Source of the DNA: an uncultured Verrucomicrobiales bacterium
GTDB taxonomy: Bacteria > Verrucomicrobiota > Verrucomicrobiia > Verrucomicrobiales > Akkermansiaceae
Length of the DNA: 9,234 nt
Direction of reading: 5' to 3'
Assembly (NCBI GenBank): GCA_937952875.1
Contig: CALFDI010000383.1
Location: forward strand, 1-9,234
Translations under genes and position numbers: made by a program
In this document: one piece after another, positions 1 to 7,517 of the stretch
How positions within the stretch are numbered: the first letter of the stretch is position 1
Layout: each line of letters starts with the position of its first letter
Notes under the pieces: model-generated
The model's database searches: none
What the model was told of the DNA's origin: nothing
Seen by the model: the letters and a program-made list of their open reading frames with translations, nothing else

Positions 1-1178
1 TCCTTCTCAGGTGGCTCAAACCATGGGAAGCTCTTAACATCAGGCCAACCTGCAGAAGACAGCTGCAGCACGCACTCCGCAAGGTCAACACGATGAATTT
101 CTGGAGTTTCGAATTCAGGCCGCTTAGCGTGATCAGCTTGGCTCCACAGACGTAAACAGCGACCGGCCTGTGTCCGGCCTGCCCGCCCCGCCCGCTGATC
201 AGCAGATGCTCTGGAAATTTTTTCAATCGTAAGCGAATCAAATCCTCGCCGCACATCAAAGGAGGACTGACGAGCGAGACCAGAGTCTACAACTAAAACA
301 ACTCCATCGATAGTAATCGATGTTTCAGCGACATTCGTTGATACTATAATTTTGGGAGTTCCTCCTGACTTCACTGCAGCTGCCTGCTTCTCTGGAGAGA
401 GTGCTGAGTAGAGAGGATAAACGTCATAACTCGCCGCCCAGACAACTTGAGAGAGAGCCTCACATGTCTTACGAATTTCGTGAAGACCTGGCAGAAAGAT
501 AAGAATGTGCCCGTCTACTCCATTCGCCACTTCTTTCTTCAAGGCCCGAATAACCGTATCCCAGATCATTTCTGGCTGCCGCCTGCCACCACGCTGCTGC
601 ACCATGACTGGCCCACCTGTTAGATAGTCCACTGTGACAGGGTAAGTGCGTCCGGTGGCTTCAATCACACGGCAAGGGCTCAAATAACTATCTAAACCTC
701 GTGTCTCTATCGTCGCAGACATGACGATGAGCCGTAGGTCGGGCCGATCATTTTTCGCTAGATCAAGACAACGACCGAGAGCCACATCGCTCGCGAGGCG
801 CCTCTCATGAAACTCATCGAAAATCACAGCCTTCACTCCCGGAAGGTGAGGCCTATCGCTTAGCATCCGCTGCAGCACGCCATCTGTGACGTAAAGAATA
901 CGAGTCTTTTGGCTTTGTTTTGAATCAAAACGAACAGCATAACCGACCTCCTCACCTAGAGATGTTTCTCGCTCACGCGCGACAAAACCCGCGAGTAAGC
1001 GTGCAGCCATACGGCGGGGCTGGACAACTATAACCAGACCATCACCTGGTGAGTCGGCCACCATACCCGGAACCCGCGTTGACTTACCCGATCCAGTCGG
1101 CGCACGTAGGAGAATCTGCTCACCAGCTGAGATCGCTGAAAGGATCTCATTTTTAACATCATCTACAGGGAACTTCAC
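1..1178 (-). CDS. hrpB: ATP-dependent RNA helicase HrpB, N-terminal part (cut by left edge)
   Basis: DEAH/RHA-family superfamily 2 helicase, presumed to act on RNA in the cytoplasm. The 392 visible residues contain Walker A APTGSGKST (about 26-34), QPRR (53-56), the DEFH form of motif II followed by ER (121-126), motif III SAT (154-156), the second RecA-like domain with STNVAETSITIDG (280-292), and motif VI QRAGRAGR (328-335). DEFH rather than DEAH, and the nearby VVDSGLAR and ISRASADQRAGRAGR, favour HrpB over HrpA. HrpB proteins usually have about 800 residues, so the C-terminal half lies beyond the left edge. The start is GTG at 1178-1176: an in-frame TAG lies only three codons upstream and the next in-frame ATG falls after Walker A. 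No Shine-Dalgarno is visible. A TTGACG box (1232-1237, minus) could be a -35, but I see no convincing -10. It is separated from the next minus-strand gene by a terminator, so it is probably transcribed separately. The family call is firm; the cellular role of HrpB is poorly defined. Confidence 0.9.
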   Translation of the reverse strand, partial: MKFPVDDVKNEILSAISAGEQILLRAPTGSGKSTRVPGMVADSPGDGLVIVVQPRRMAARLLAGFVARERETSLGEEVGYAVRFDSKQSQKTRILYVTDGVLQRMLSDRPHLPGVKAVIFDEFHERRLASDVALGRCLDLAKNDRPDLRLIVMSATIETRGLDSYLSPCRVIEATGRTYPVTVDYLTGGPVMVQQRGGRRQPEMIWDTVIRALKKEVANGVDGHILIFLPGLHEIRKTCEALSQVVWAASYDVYPLYSALSPEKQAAAVKSGGTPKIIVSTNVAETSITIDGVVLVVDSGLARQSSFDVRRGFDSLTIEKISRASADQRAGRAGRTQAGRCLRLWSQADHAKRPEFETPEIHRVDLAECVLQLSSAGWPDVKSFPWFEPPEK

Positions 1179-1285
1179 GGATTTCTACTAAGAAGTCTCT
1201 AGCGCACAGTGACACGGACACAATCAAAATACGTCAATCCATCCTAGCAGCATACTGCCTTGAGATCGAAAACAGTGCCTCTATT

Positions 1286-1323
1286 AAAAAAATACCCCCT
1301 AAGCCTGTTTAAGCCTTAGGGGG
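1286..1323 (-). terminator. Rho-independent terminator of the PEP-CTERM gene
   Basis: A perfect 9-bp stem (CCCCCTAAG at 1295-1303 pairs with CTTAGGGGG at 1315-1323) has an 11-base loop. On the minus strand it is followed by TA and then seven T (1286-1292). The GC-rich base followed directly by the T-run is the classic intrinsic terminator layout. It lies about 50 bases past the stop of the PEP-CTERM gene and ahead of hrpB. On the plus strand no T-run follows the stem, so it acts in the minus direction only. Confidence 0.85.
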
Positions 1324-1372
1324 ATAAAGTTCGACTAAACGTCAAGCACGTGGGTAGTGCTGATACGCAGCT

Positions 1373-1990
1373 TTATTTACGACGGCGCGATAAGCCGAGG
1401 AGTGACAATCCTGCCAAAGCCATAAAAGATGAAGATGGCTCAGGGACAACAGTCCATTCACCGATCAATTCTCCGTGGTCAAACACACCAGATGATTCGA
1501 ACCCTGTGATAACAGAACCTGTCGTCCCTGCAGCCGGGAGAGAAGAAGCTATAGAACTAAAATCGGCAGTTGCGACTCCCGAGAAAGCTCTTTGGCCATT
1601 CTCAAATATCTGACTACTCGGGGTATTGTTACCGGTGCTGCTACTAAACAAACTTAAATCATCTCCTAACCCTAAGGCTGTATTACTACTACCATAAGCA
1701 AATGTTCCTAATGTATCGTAAGCAGCCAATACAGATCCTCTCGTAACACTTAGATTACCTGCAACTGCTAAAGATGGTAAAGTCTCAAGGTTTATTAAAA
1801 AATTTTCAATGGTGAATCCTACAGTTCCGACTGCTAGAGATGAATCAGAAGCAGAAGCACCATTGGTTGATGTGAATGTCACAGCCGATGGGTTAGTGAC
1901 ATCTATTATAAGAACTGTTACTGCGTGACTGAGCGTTGAAAATGATAATGTTAGGGCGGAAACAATTCCAAGTGCATTCATTGATTTCAT
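1373..1990 (-). CDS. Secreted PEP-CTERM sorting-domain protein
   Basis: A 205-residue exported protein of unknown function. Residues 1-23 form a Sec signal peptide: one lysine, a hydrophobic core, then an SHA cleavage site. The C-terminus carries the full PEP-CTERM signal: VPEP at 182-185, a hydrophobic stretch at about 188-200 and a terminal SRRRK. In this family an exosortase in the inner membrane recognises the signal and processes the protein for delivery to the surface or extracellular matrix; no exosortase is in the window. The middle (24-180) is rich in Ser, Thr, Gly, Ala and Asn, has no cysteine and no lysine, and matches no domain I recognise. It looks like a small beta-rich surface or matrix protein. 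The gene is visibly more AT-rich than its neighbours, has its own terminator and a palindrome in its leader, and has no Shine-Dalgarno, so it is probably a single-gene transcript. Sorting class is firm; function is open. Confidence 0.88.
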   Translation of the reverse strand: MKSMNALGIVSALTLSFSTLSHAVTVLIIDVTNPSAVTFTSTNGASASDSSLAVGTVGFTIENFLINLETLPSLAVAGNLSVTRGSVLAAYDTLGTFAYGSSNTALGLGDDLSLFSSSTGNNTPSSQIFENGQRAFSGVATADFSSIASSLPAAGTTGSVITGFESSGVFDHGELIGEWTVVPEPSSSFMALAGLSLLGLSRRRK

Positions 1991-2025
1991 AGTGATTATG
2001 ATTATTTGGTAAGGGGTGAATTTAG

Positions 2026-2046
2026 GCTGATATATTGATTATCAGC
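2026..2046. repeat. Inverted repeat upstream of the PEP-CTERM gene
   Basis: GCTGATA (2026-2032) and TATCAGC (2040-2046) form perfect 7-bp arms around a 7-base spacer. It sits 36-56 bases upstream of the PEP-CTERM start, so it could be an operator or a hairpin in the 5' leader. The rest of the gap at 1991-2227 holds an eight-T run (2095-2102) with no stem before it, and no gene or convincing promoter. Confidence 0.5.
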
Positions 2047-2195
2047 ACATTTCACGCCAACGCGATGGGATAGCCATTCACCTAACAAAATCAATTTTTT
2101 TTATGAAATTTAAGAACGTTTTGAAAAGATAACTTAAATGTCTCCATTTATTACTAGCCGTAAAACGACTGCCTAAACTCAAGAAAGGAGGCTAA

Positions 2196-2222
2196 TCATT
2201 TAAACGAACTTAACTTAAATGA
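2196..2222 (-). terminator. Weak AT-rich hairpin behind the DUF368 gene
   Basis: TCATTTAA (2196-2203) and TTAAATGA (2215-2222) form perfect 8-bp arms with an 11-base loop, starting five bases past the stop of the DUF368 gene. On the minus strand the stem is followed by TTAGCCTCCTTTCTTG, pyrimidine-rich but not a true T-run, and the stem has only two GC pairs. It may be a weak terminator or a 3'-end stabilising hairpin for the sucA-sucB-DUF368 transcript. Confidence 0.3.
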
Positions 2223-2227
2223 CTTAT

Positions 2228-3145
2228 CTAAGCCTTAGGTGCGAGCTTTTCAGTGAGGGTCATCAAAATGATGCCAGCAACGACTAAGGCAAAGCTCAAG
2301 AGGCTTTCTTGGCTCGTGAAGTCAGGAAAGAAATAGTCGTATGAGACGGGCTTCACCTTATCTTTAACAATGATCGTTTCGGCCACAGTTTTCCATGGCC
2401 ATATAATCGCGAGAGAACCTGCGATAAACCCAGTGACCAGGCTCATAGCATTATCATGATATGTTTTAAAAAGCCATGAGAGGCCTTTAGCGAGCGATGC
2501 GATGCCAATAACGGAACCAATACCGACCGGAATAATCACCGCCATGGCTTCTCCGATATTTCCAGCAGTGAGATGGTTAATGCTACCTAAGATGAGAAGG
2601 TAATTCCCCATAAGAAGAAGCACGAACGAGCCAGAAAGCCCCGGTATTATCATGCTACACATTCCCACGACACCACAGAGCATGAGGTAGAATACGTTCG
2701 TATTCTCTGACGCAGGTGTGAGCAAGGCCATGGAGGCGGCGATGGATGCCCCTAAGATAAAGAGAGCGATCGTTCCCCCACTCCACTGGCGGACCATCTT
2801 TCCCACGAAATAAATCGAGGCAAAAATCAGGCCAAAGAAGAACGCCATGACGAGGCGTTCATGCTCAACAAGAGCCCATTTTAAGACTTTTGCCAGAGTG
2901 ACAAAGCTGACGATAACACCCGTGCCGAGAGCGACCAGAAAAGGGAGATCGGTCTTCTCGATCGCTCCTTTATAGTCTTTTTTGAGTATGAGCTTTACCG
3001 TAGATGGCGAAAATCCTTTAAGAGCATTAATGAGTCGCTCATAGATTCCCGTAATCACAGCGATCGTGCCACCAGACACACCTGGGACGACATTCGCCGC
3101 CCCCATAGCGAAGCCTTTGAGGCCTGTCAGTAAATGATCTTTCAT
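2228..3145 (-). CDS. DUF368 membrane protein, PopT-type undecaprenyl-phosphate translocase family
   Basis: A 305-residue polytopic inner-membrane protein with roughly eight hydrophobic segments. It carries the two signature motifs of DUF368, VVPGVSGGT (about 19-27) and IIPGLSGSF (about 166-174). Their similarity reflects the internal pseudo-repeat of this family. DUF368 proteins such as PopT of Vibrio cholerae have been shown to return undecaprenyl phosphate, the lipid carrier of peptidoglycan and glycan synthesis, to the cytoplasmic face of the membrane. That this protein does the same is inferred from family membership. Length is normal and both motifs are intact. The gene follows sucB after 25 bases on the same strand, so it is probably co-transcribed with sucAB. 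The only Shine-Dalgarno-like bases, GAGAG eight bases before the ATG, lie inside a palindrome. Family assignment is strong, substrate moderate. Confidence 0.88.
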   Translation of the reverse strand: MKDHLLTGLKGFAMGAANVVPGVSGGTIAVITGIYERLINALKGFSPSTVKLILKKDYKGAIEKTDLPFLVALGTGVIVSFVTLAKVLKWALVEHERLVMAFFFGLIFASIYFVGKMVRQWSGGTIALFILGASIAASMALLTPASENTNVFYLMLCGVVGMCSMIIPGLSGSFVLLLMGNYLLILGSINHLTAGNIGEAMAVIIPVGIGSVIGIASLAKGLSWLFKTYHDNAMSLVTGFIAGSLAIIWPWKTVAETIIVKDKVKPVSYDYFFPDFTSQESLLSFALVVAGIILMTLTEKLAPKA

Positions 3146-3146
3146 T

Positions 3147-3161
3147 ATCGAGACTCTCGAT
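3147..3161. repeat. Perfect palindrome between sucB and the DUF368 gene
   Basis: A 15-base palindrome with arms ATCGAGA and TCTCGAT around one central base fills most of the 25-base gap. On the minus-strand RNA it can fold as a 6-bp stem with an AGT loop. It contains the only Shine-Dalgarno-like run (GAGAG) before the DUF368 start, so folding could limit ribosome access. It could also be a protein site or chance. Confidence 0.45.
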
Positions 3162-3170
3162 CACATACGA

Positions 3171-4607
3171 CTACATCTCCAGCATGAGACGAGTTGGGTT
3201 CTCGATACAGTCTTTGATTCGAATGAGGAAAGTCACCGCTTCTTTTCCATCCACGAGGCGGTGATCGTAACTCATCGCTAGATTCATCATCGGGCGAATG
3301 ACCACTTCTTTATTCACTGCGATAGGACGCTGCTGAATGGTGTGCATCCCTAGAATTCCACTCTGTGGAGGGTTCAAGATCGGTGTGCTGAGTAGGCTGC
3401 CGTAAACACCTCCATTTGAGATGGTGAAGACGCCGCCTTGAAGGTCTTCCATGGAGATTTTCCCCTCCTTAGCCTTCATGGCGTAATCGATGATGTCTTG
3501 TTCTATCTCGGCGAAGGTCTTCTTATCACAATCGCGGATGACAGGAACGATGAGGCCTTTCTCTGTGCCGATGGCTACGCCGATATCGTAAAAGTGGTTT
3601 TGCACGATGTCTGTGCCATCGATCATACCATTAATAGATGGGACGTCTTTGAGAGCTTGGACAGTAGCCTTCACGAAGAAGGACATGAAGCCTAGCTTCA
3701 CGCCATGCTTCGCAATGAAGTCCTCTTGCACGTCCTTCCGCAACTGCATGATGGCTGACATATCGCACTCATTGAATGTGGTGAGAATAGCTGCTGTCTG
3801 CTGAGCGTTTGTAAGATGAGACGCGATCTTCCGTCTGAGCATGCTCATCTTTTTCCGAGTCGTGCGGCCGTCTGAGACTTCGTTTCCTGTCACTTCTGGA
3901 GCAGAAGGCGTAATGGAGAAGTCAGCTTTTGCTGGAGCAGCTTGCTGCGGTGTTGGTGATTTCTGTGCGGCAGGAGCTGGTGCTGATGCCTTTGGTGCAG
4001 CGCTAGGAGCTGGTGTCGATGATGAACTCGACGCTGGCGCGGATGCCCCGACTGCGATCGATCCAATGACAGCACCGATATCGACCTCGTCTCCTTCTTG
4101 CGCAGAAATACTGAGTGTCCCAGAGGCTTCAGCTTCCAGATCATTTGACACTTTATCGGTCTCTAGCGTTACGAGAACATCGCCTTTATTGACCTGTGAG
4201 CCATCGGCTTTATGCCAGCTACCGATGCTGGCGGAGTTGATCGATTCTCCAGCGGCAGGAACGACGATATCGATTGTTTCTGATGATGCGGCAGAAGCAG
4301 TCGGCGCAGGAGATGCGGCTGGACTTTCTGCAGCTGGCGCTGGTATCGCCGTGTCTGCAGGCGCTGCGGCAGCAGACTCGTCTAGACGACCAATCACTGT
4401 GCCGATATCGACCTCTTCACCTTCTTGAACGATGATATGAAGCACTCCGTCTGCAGAGGCTTCTAGTTCATTTGAGACTTTATCTGTCTCTAGAGTGACG
4501 AGGATATCGCCTTTGGAGACTTGAGCTCCATTTTCTTTGTGCCACTGGGCGACGTTAGCTGAGGTAATAGATTCACCAGCTTCTGGAATGACGATGTCGA
4601 CTGCCAT
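3171..4607 (-). CDS. sucB: 2-oxoglutarate dehydrogenase E2, dihydrolipoyl succinyltransferase
   Basis: The core of the 2-oxoglutarate dehydrogenase complex (TCA cycle, cytoplasm): it takes the succinyl group from E1 on a swinging lipoyl arm and passes it to CoA. In the 478 residues I see lipoyl domain 1 (about 2-74, lipoylated lysine K43 in ETDKVSNE), an Ala/Pro linker (77-108), lipoyl domain 2 (111-184, K152 in ETDKVSND), a second Ala/Pro/Ser linker (188-245), and the catalytic domain (about 247-478) with the active-site motif HRLVDG (H449, D453). The SucA partner and the ETDKVS lipoyl motif support E2o rather than the pyruvate enzyme. Two features are odd: most E2o proteins have one lipoyl domain, and the usual E3/E1-binding domain between linker and core is not recognisable. 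It lies 41 bases after sucA and 25 before the DUF368 gene on the same strand. The ATG start follows ATC without a Shine-Dalgarno. Confidence 0.95.
   Translation of the reverse strand: MAVDIVIPEAGESITSANVAQWHKENGAQVSKGDILVTLETDKVSNELEASADGVLHIIVQEGEEVDIGTVIGRLDESAAAAPADTAIPAPAAESPAASPAPTASAASSETIDIVVPAAGESINSASIGSWHKADGSQVNKGDVLVTLETDKVSNDLEAEASGTLSISAQEGDEVDIGAVIGSIAVGASAPASSSSSTPAPSAAPKASAPAPAAQKSPTPQQAAPAKADFSITPSAPEVTGNEVSDGRTTRKKMSMLRRKIASHLTNAQQTAAILTTFNECDMSAIMQLRKDVQEDFIAKHGVKLGFMSFFVKATVQALKDVPSINGMIDGTDIVQNHFYDIGVAIGTEKGLIVPVIRDCDKKTFAEIEQDIIDYAMKAKEGKISMEDLQGGVFTISNGGVYGSLLSTPILNPPQSGILGMHTIQQRPIAVNKEVVIRPMMNLAMSYDHRLVDGKEAVTFLIRIKDCIENPTRLMLEM
4056..4604 (-). repeat. Tandem duplication of the lipoyl domain inside sucB
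   Basis: Residues 2-74 and 111-184 of SucB are two copies of one lipoyl domain, identical at about two thirds of positions by hand alignment (49 of 72). The block [11 protein letters not shown] is unchanged in both. The DNA of the copies has diverged at many third positions, so this is not a very recent duplication. An Ala/Pro-rich spacer of about 35 residues separates them. Confidence 0.85.
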
Positions 4608-4648
4608 GATGTGAGGGATTTACGAAAAAATAAGTATTGGGAAAGGAA

Positions 4649-7447
4649 TTAAACGTTAAACGCTTCTTCAACGAGCATCTTTTGCTCGCGTTTATGAATG
4701 GCTTTCGCCCCTGTGGACGGGCTGGAGGCTTCATCACGGCCAGCGTATCGGATACGGTGACCTGCGGTATCTTTGAGAAGTGGGCGGATGAACGTCCATG
4801 CACCCATGTTCTGAGGCTCTTCTTGGCACCAGACAAATTTATCAGCATTCGAATAACTTGCTATGATGTCTTTCACCATCTCCTCATGATAAGGATAGAG
4901 CTGCTCCATACGGACGATAGCTACGTTATCGAGAGAGTGCTCTTTCCGGTATTCATCGAGATCATAGAAGACCTTACCCGAACAGAAGATGATACGGTTC
5001 ACAGAGGCACGATCTTCGAAGCTAGTCGGATCATCCAATACCTCGCGGAAGACGGATCCTTCAGCAAAGTCTGCTTCGTAAGAAACGGCTTCAGGTTTCG
5101 TCAAGAGGCTCTTAGGCGTCATGAGGATGAGAGGCTTGAGGAAATTCCGCTTTTTCTGGCGACGCAGCGCGTGGAAATATTGAGCTGGAGTGGTCAAATT
5201 CCCCACGATCATATTTCCCTCAGCACAGAGCTGAAGATAGCGCTCGAGACGGGCACTGGAGTGCTCTGGCCCCATGCCCTCGTATCCATGCGGAAGAAGC
5301 ATGACGAGACTACTAGGCGTCTGCCACTTAGATTCAGCTGATGAGATGAATTGATCGATGATCACGTGGGCGCCATTACTAAAGTCACCGAACTGTGCTT
5401 CCCAGAGGATGAGCATATTAGGGTGGCCGAGAGTGTATCCGTAATCGAATCCGAGAACGGCAGCCTCTGATAGGAGACTATTGTAGACGCAGAACTTAGC
5501 CTGAGTCGGTGACAGATGGCGGAGTGGGATATGGCGATCACGCGTTTCGCTATCGTAAAAGACGGCGTGGCGCTGACTGAATGTGCCTCGGCGGCAGTCC
5601 TGACCAGAGAGACGGACAGGATACCCATCGAGAAGCAAGCTGCCGAATGCGAGCGATTCTGCAAATGCCCAGTCGATAGGCCCGCCATTTTCTAAAGCCT
5701 CTACGCGACGAGGGATAAATCGTTTCGCGAGAGTCGGGTGGAGCTGAAACTCTTCAGGGACAGTCGTGAGCGTCTTTCCAACATGGTGGAATGTATCGAG
5801 AGTGATACCCGTATCGACAGGAAGATGATTATACTCGGGCTGCGCTGTTGCGGTCGATCCAGAGAATGCGTTACGATCTCCGCTCTCATTAAGGCGCTTC
5901 ATCCGCTCATATTCAGCATCGAATCCATCCCAGATCCCCTGCTGCATCGCATCTGCCTCTTCCGGAGAAAGCACACCCTCTGAGATGAGCTGCTCCTTAT
6001 AAAGCTGGTCCGCAGTCTTGCGACTCTTGATCGCCTTAGCTTCGCCAGGCTGAGTGAAGGCAGCTTGATCATTCTCGTTATGCCCTTGGCGGCGATAACA
6101 ATACATGTCGATCACGATGTCTCGGCCGAACTTTTCGCGGAACTCGAGCGCGAGGCGAGCGGCCCACACTAGCTCCATCGGCTCCTCGCCATTGACGTGC
6201 AAAATAGGAGCTTCGATCATTTTCGCCACATCTGTCGCATAGGCTGATGATCGCGCGTCAGCTGGCATCGTGGTGAAGCCAATCTGATTATTAATGATCA
6301 AATGAATCGTGCCACCCGTGCGATACCCAGGAAGCTGAGAAAGATTGAGCACCTCTGCGACTGGCCCCTGGCCTGCAAAGGCAGCGTCACCGTGGATGAG
6401 AAGCGGCAGAACGCGGGTGCGGTCTGTGGTCGCCCCATCATCGCCTATGATGCGCTGACGTGCGCGGGCTTTCCCCTCGACGACGGCATTGACGGCTTCT
6501 AGGTGACTTGGGTTCGCTGCGAGATTGACGCGGACTTTCCCACCTGGGACTTCGCGAATACTCTCATAGCCGAGGTGATACTTCACGTCACCATCACCAG
6601 CGACGAGATCTGGCACGTAATTCGGCGTGAATTCGTAGAGAATCGTTGCGAGGGATTTTTTGACAAAATTCGCGAGCACATTGAGGCGACCTCGGTGAGC
6701 CATCCCCATCTCGATCTCGTCGACACCAGACTTCGGGCAGTCTTCTAGGATCTGCTGCAGTATAATCTGTGCCCCTTCACCCCCTTCGAGTGAGAAACGC
6801 TTTTCACCCAAGAAACGTTTACCGACAAAACTTTCAAACAACTGAGCTTCAAGCAGCCATGATAAGGCTTTAACTTTCGTCTCGTTACTCTCTTCCTGAC
6901 GGAATGCACGGCGCTCGATCTTCGAACGCAGCCAGTGACGCACCTCCATATTATGGATATGCATGAACTCAAAGCCTATCGGCCCGCAGTATGTCTGCTC
7001 CAGTTCTGAGATCATCTCACGGAGTGACATGGCTTGCCCGTCGCGGAAGAGCGGCGTAGAGACGGTTCGATCCATATCTGCTTCTGAGATACCATATTGA
7101 TCGAGCTCGAGGCGCGGCTGCTTAGGAGGATTCGGATCTAGAGGATTAATCTTTGCCTGTGTGTGACCCAGTGTGCGGAAGTTATAGATCAATGAGACGA
7201 CCAAGCCGAGAAAATCTGAGTCACCACCTTCTGCCGTGACAGCGGCCCCGCGTGCGGGAGCCGGCTTTCCTGATGAAGCAGCGGGTGCTGCACCTTTTGT
7301 AACAGGGCCTGGTTGAGCCGCGCCAAGGGCGAAGCCATCGAAGAAGAGGCGATAGCTCTCATCTACCGACTCGGGGTCGTTACACCATTGGGCGTATTTT
7401 TCTTCTAGGAGATCAGCGTTAAAACGCGCGGAAACCGATGAATTCAT
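4649..7447 (-). CDS. sucA: 2-oxoglutarate dehydrogenase E1 component
   Basis: Thiamine-diphosphate enzyme that decarboxylates 2-oxoglutarate and transfers the succinyl group to the lipoyl arms of SucB. It has 932 residues, close to the usual bacterial length. The N-terminal helix (about 7-40, ending FFDGFALG) is the segment known in this family to dock on E2. It is followed by an Ala/Pro/Gly-rich linker (about 41-76). The family-specific region starts at about 80 (LVVSLIYNFRTLGH). Active-site elements are GMAHRGRLN (H251), NLAANPSHLEAV (about 308-319), HGDAAFAGQG (H352, D354) and INNQIGF (about 385-391), the last two forming the thiamine-Mg site. The transketolase-type pyrimidine domain includes EAQFGDF and LLPHGYEGMGPEHSS, and the C-terminus has WCQEEPQNMGAW. 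All catalytic parts look intact. It is the first gene of a likely sucA-sucB-DUF368 operon. Its ATG follows CATC with no Shine-Dalgarno, and the next gene upstream is divergent. Confidence 0.97.
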   Translation of the reverse strand: MNSSVSARFNADLLEEKYAQWCNDPESVDESYRLFFDGFALGAAQPGPVTKGAAPAASSGKPAPARGAAVTAEGGDSDFLGLVVSLIYNFRTLGHTQAKINPLDPNPPKQPRLELDQYGISEADMDRTVSTPLFRDGQAMSLREMISELEQTYCGPIGFEFMHIHNMEVRHWLRSKIERRAFRQEESNETKVKALSWLLEAQLFESFVGKRFLGEKRFSLEGGEGAQIILQQILEDCPKSGVDEIEMGMAHRGRLNVLANFVKKSLATILYEFTPNYVPDLVAGDGDVKYHLGYESIREVPGGKVRVNLAANPSHLEAVNAVVEGKARARQRIIGDDGATTDRTRVLPLLIHGDAAFAGQGPVAEVLNLSQLPGYRTGGTIHLIINNQIGFTTMPADARSSAYATDVAKMIEAPILHVNGEEPMELVWAARLALEFREKFGRDIVIDMYCYRRQGHNENDQAAFTQPGEAKAIKSRKTADQLYKEQLISEGVLSPEEADAMQQGIWDGFDAEYERMKRLNESGDRNAFSGSTATAQPEYNHLPVDTGITLDTFHHVGKTLTTVPEEFQLHPTLAKRFIPRRVEALENGGPIDWAFAESLAFGSLLLDGYPVRLSGQDCRRGTFSQRHAVFYDSETRDRHIPLRHLSPTQAKFCVYNSLLSEAAVLGFDYGYTLGHPNMLILWEAQFGDFSNGAHVIIDQFISSAESKWQTPSSLVMLLPHGYEGMGPEHSSARLERYLQLCAEGNMIVGNLTTPAQYFHALRRQKKRNFLKPLILMTPKSLLTKPEAVSYEADFAEGSVFREVLDDPTSFEDRASVNRIIFCSGKVFYDLDEYRKEHSLDNVAIVRMEQLYPYHEEMVKDIIASYSNADKFVWCQEEPQNMGAWTFIRPLLKDTAGHRIRYAGRDEASSPSTGAKAIHKREQKMLVEEAFNV

Positions 7448-7517
7448 GATGGTCGGCAGAGGGTATATTATGAACAGACTTACACGTTTCGTGCTTGGTC
7501 AGCTGAATTAATGGCAC

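Noticed and set aside
1350..1613. Plus-strand open frame of 87 codons opposite the PEP-CTERM gene
   Set aside because: The minus-strand gene has both a signal peptide and a PEP-CTERM tail, while the plus-strand product has no feature of a real protein.
2095..2102. Run of eight T on the plus strand as a terminator
   Set aside because: No stem lies just before it on the plus strand and no plus-strand gene ends there.
2229..2239. TAAGCCTTAGG at the DUF368 3' end repeats part of the 1295-1323 terminator stem
   Set aside because: Shared 11-mers are expected by chance in 9 kb, and this copy lies in coding sequence.
3890..4144. Second minus-strand frame inside sucB as a frameshifted or nested gene
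   Set aside because: It is an out-of-frame reading of the sucB linker with low-complexity His/Gln/Leu content; the sucB frame itself is uninterrupted.
3841..4428. Plus-strand open frame of 195 codons opposite the sucB linker and lipoyl domains
   Set aside because: It mirrors the Ala/Pro-rich coding of sucB, giving a low-complexity Ala/Gly/Ser product with no domain, and the opposite strand is a certain gene.
4637..5341. Plus-strand open frame of 234 codons opposite the 3' part of sucA
   Set aside because: It is antisense to highly conserved SucA sequence, shows no recognisable motif and has no ribosome-binding signal; it is a shadow frame.
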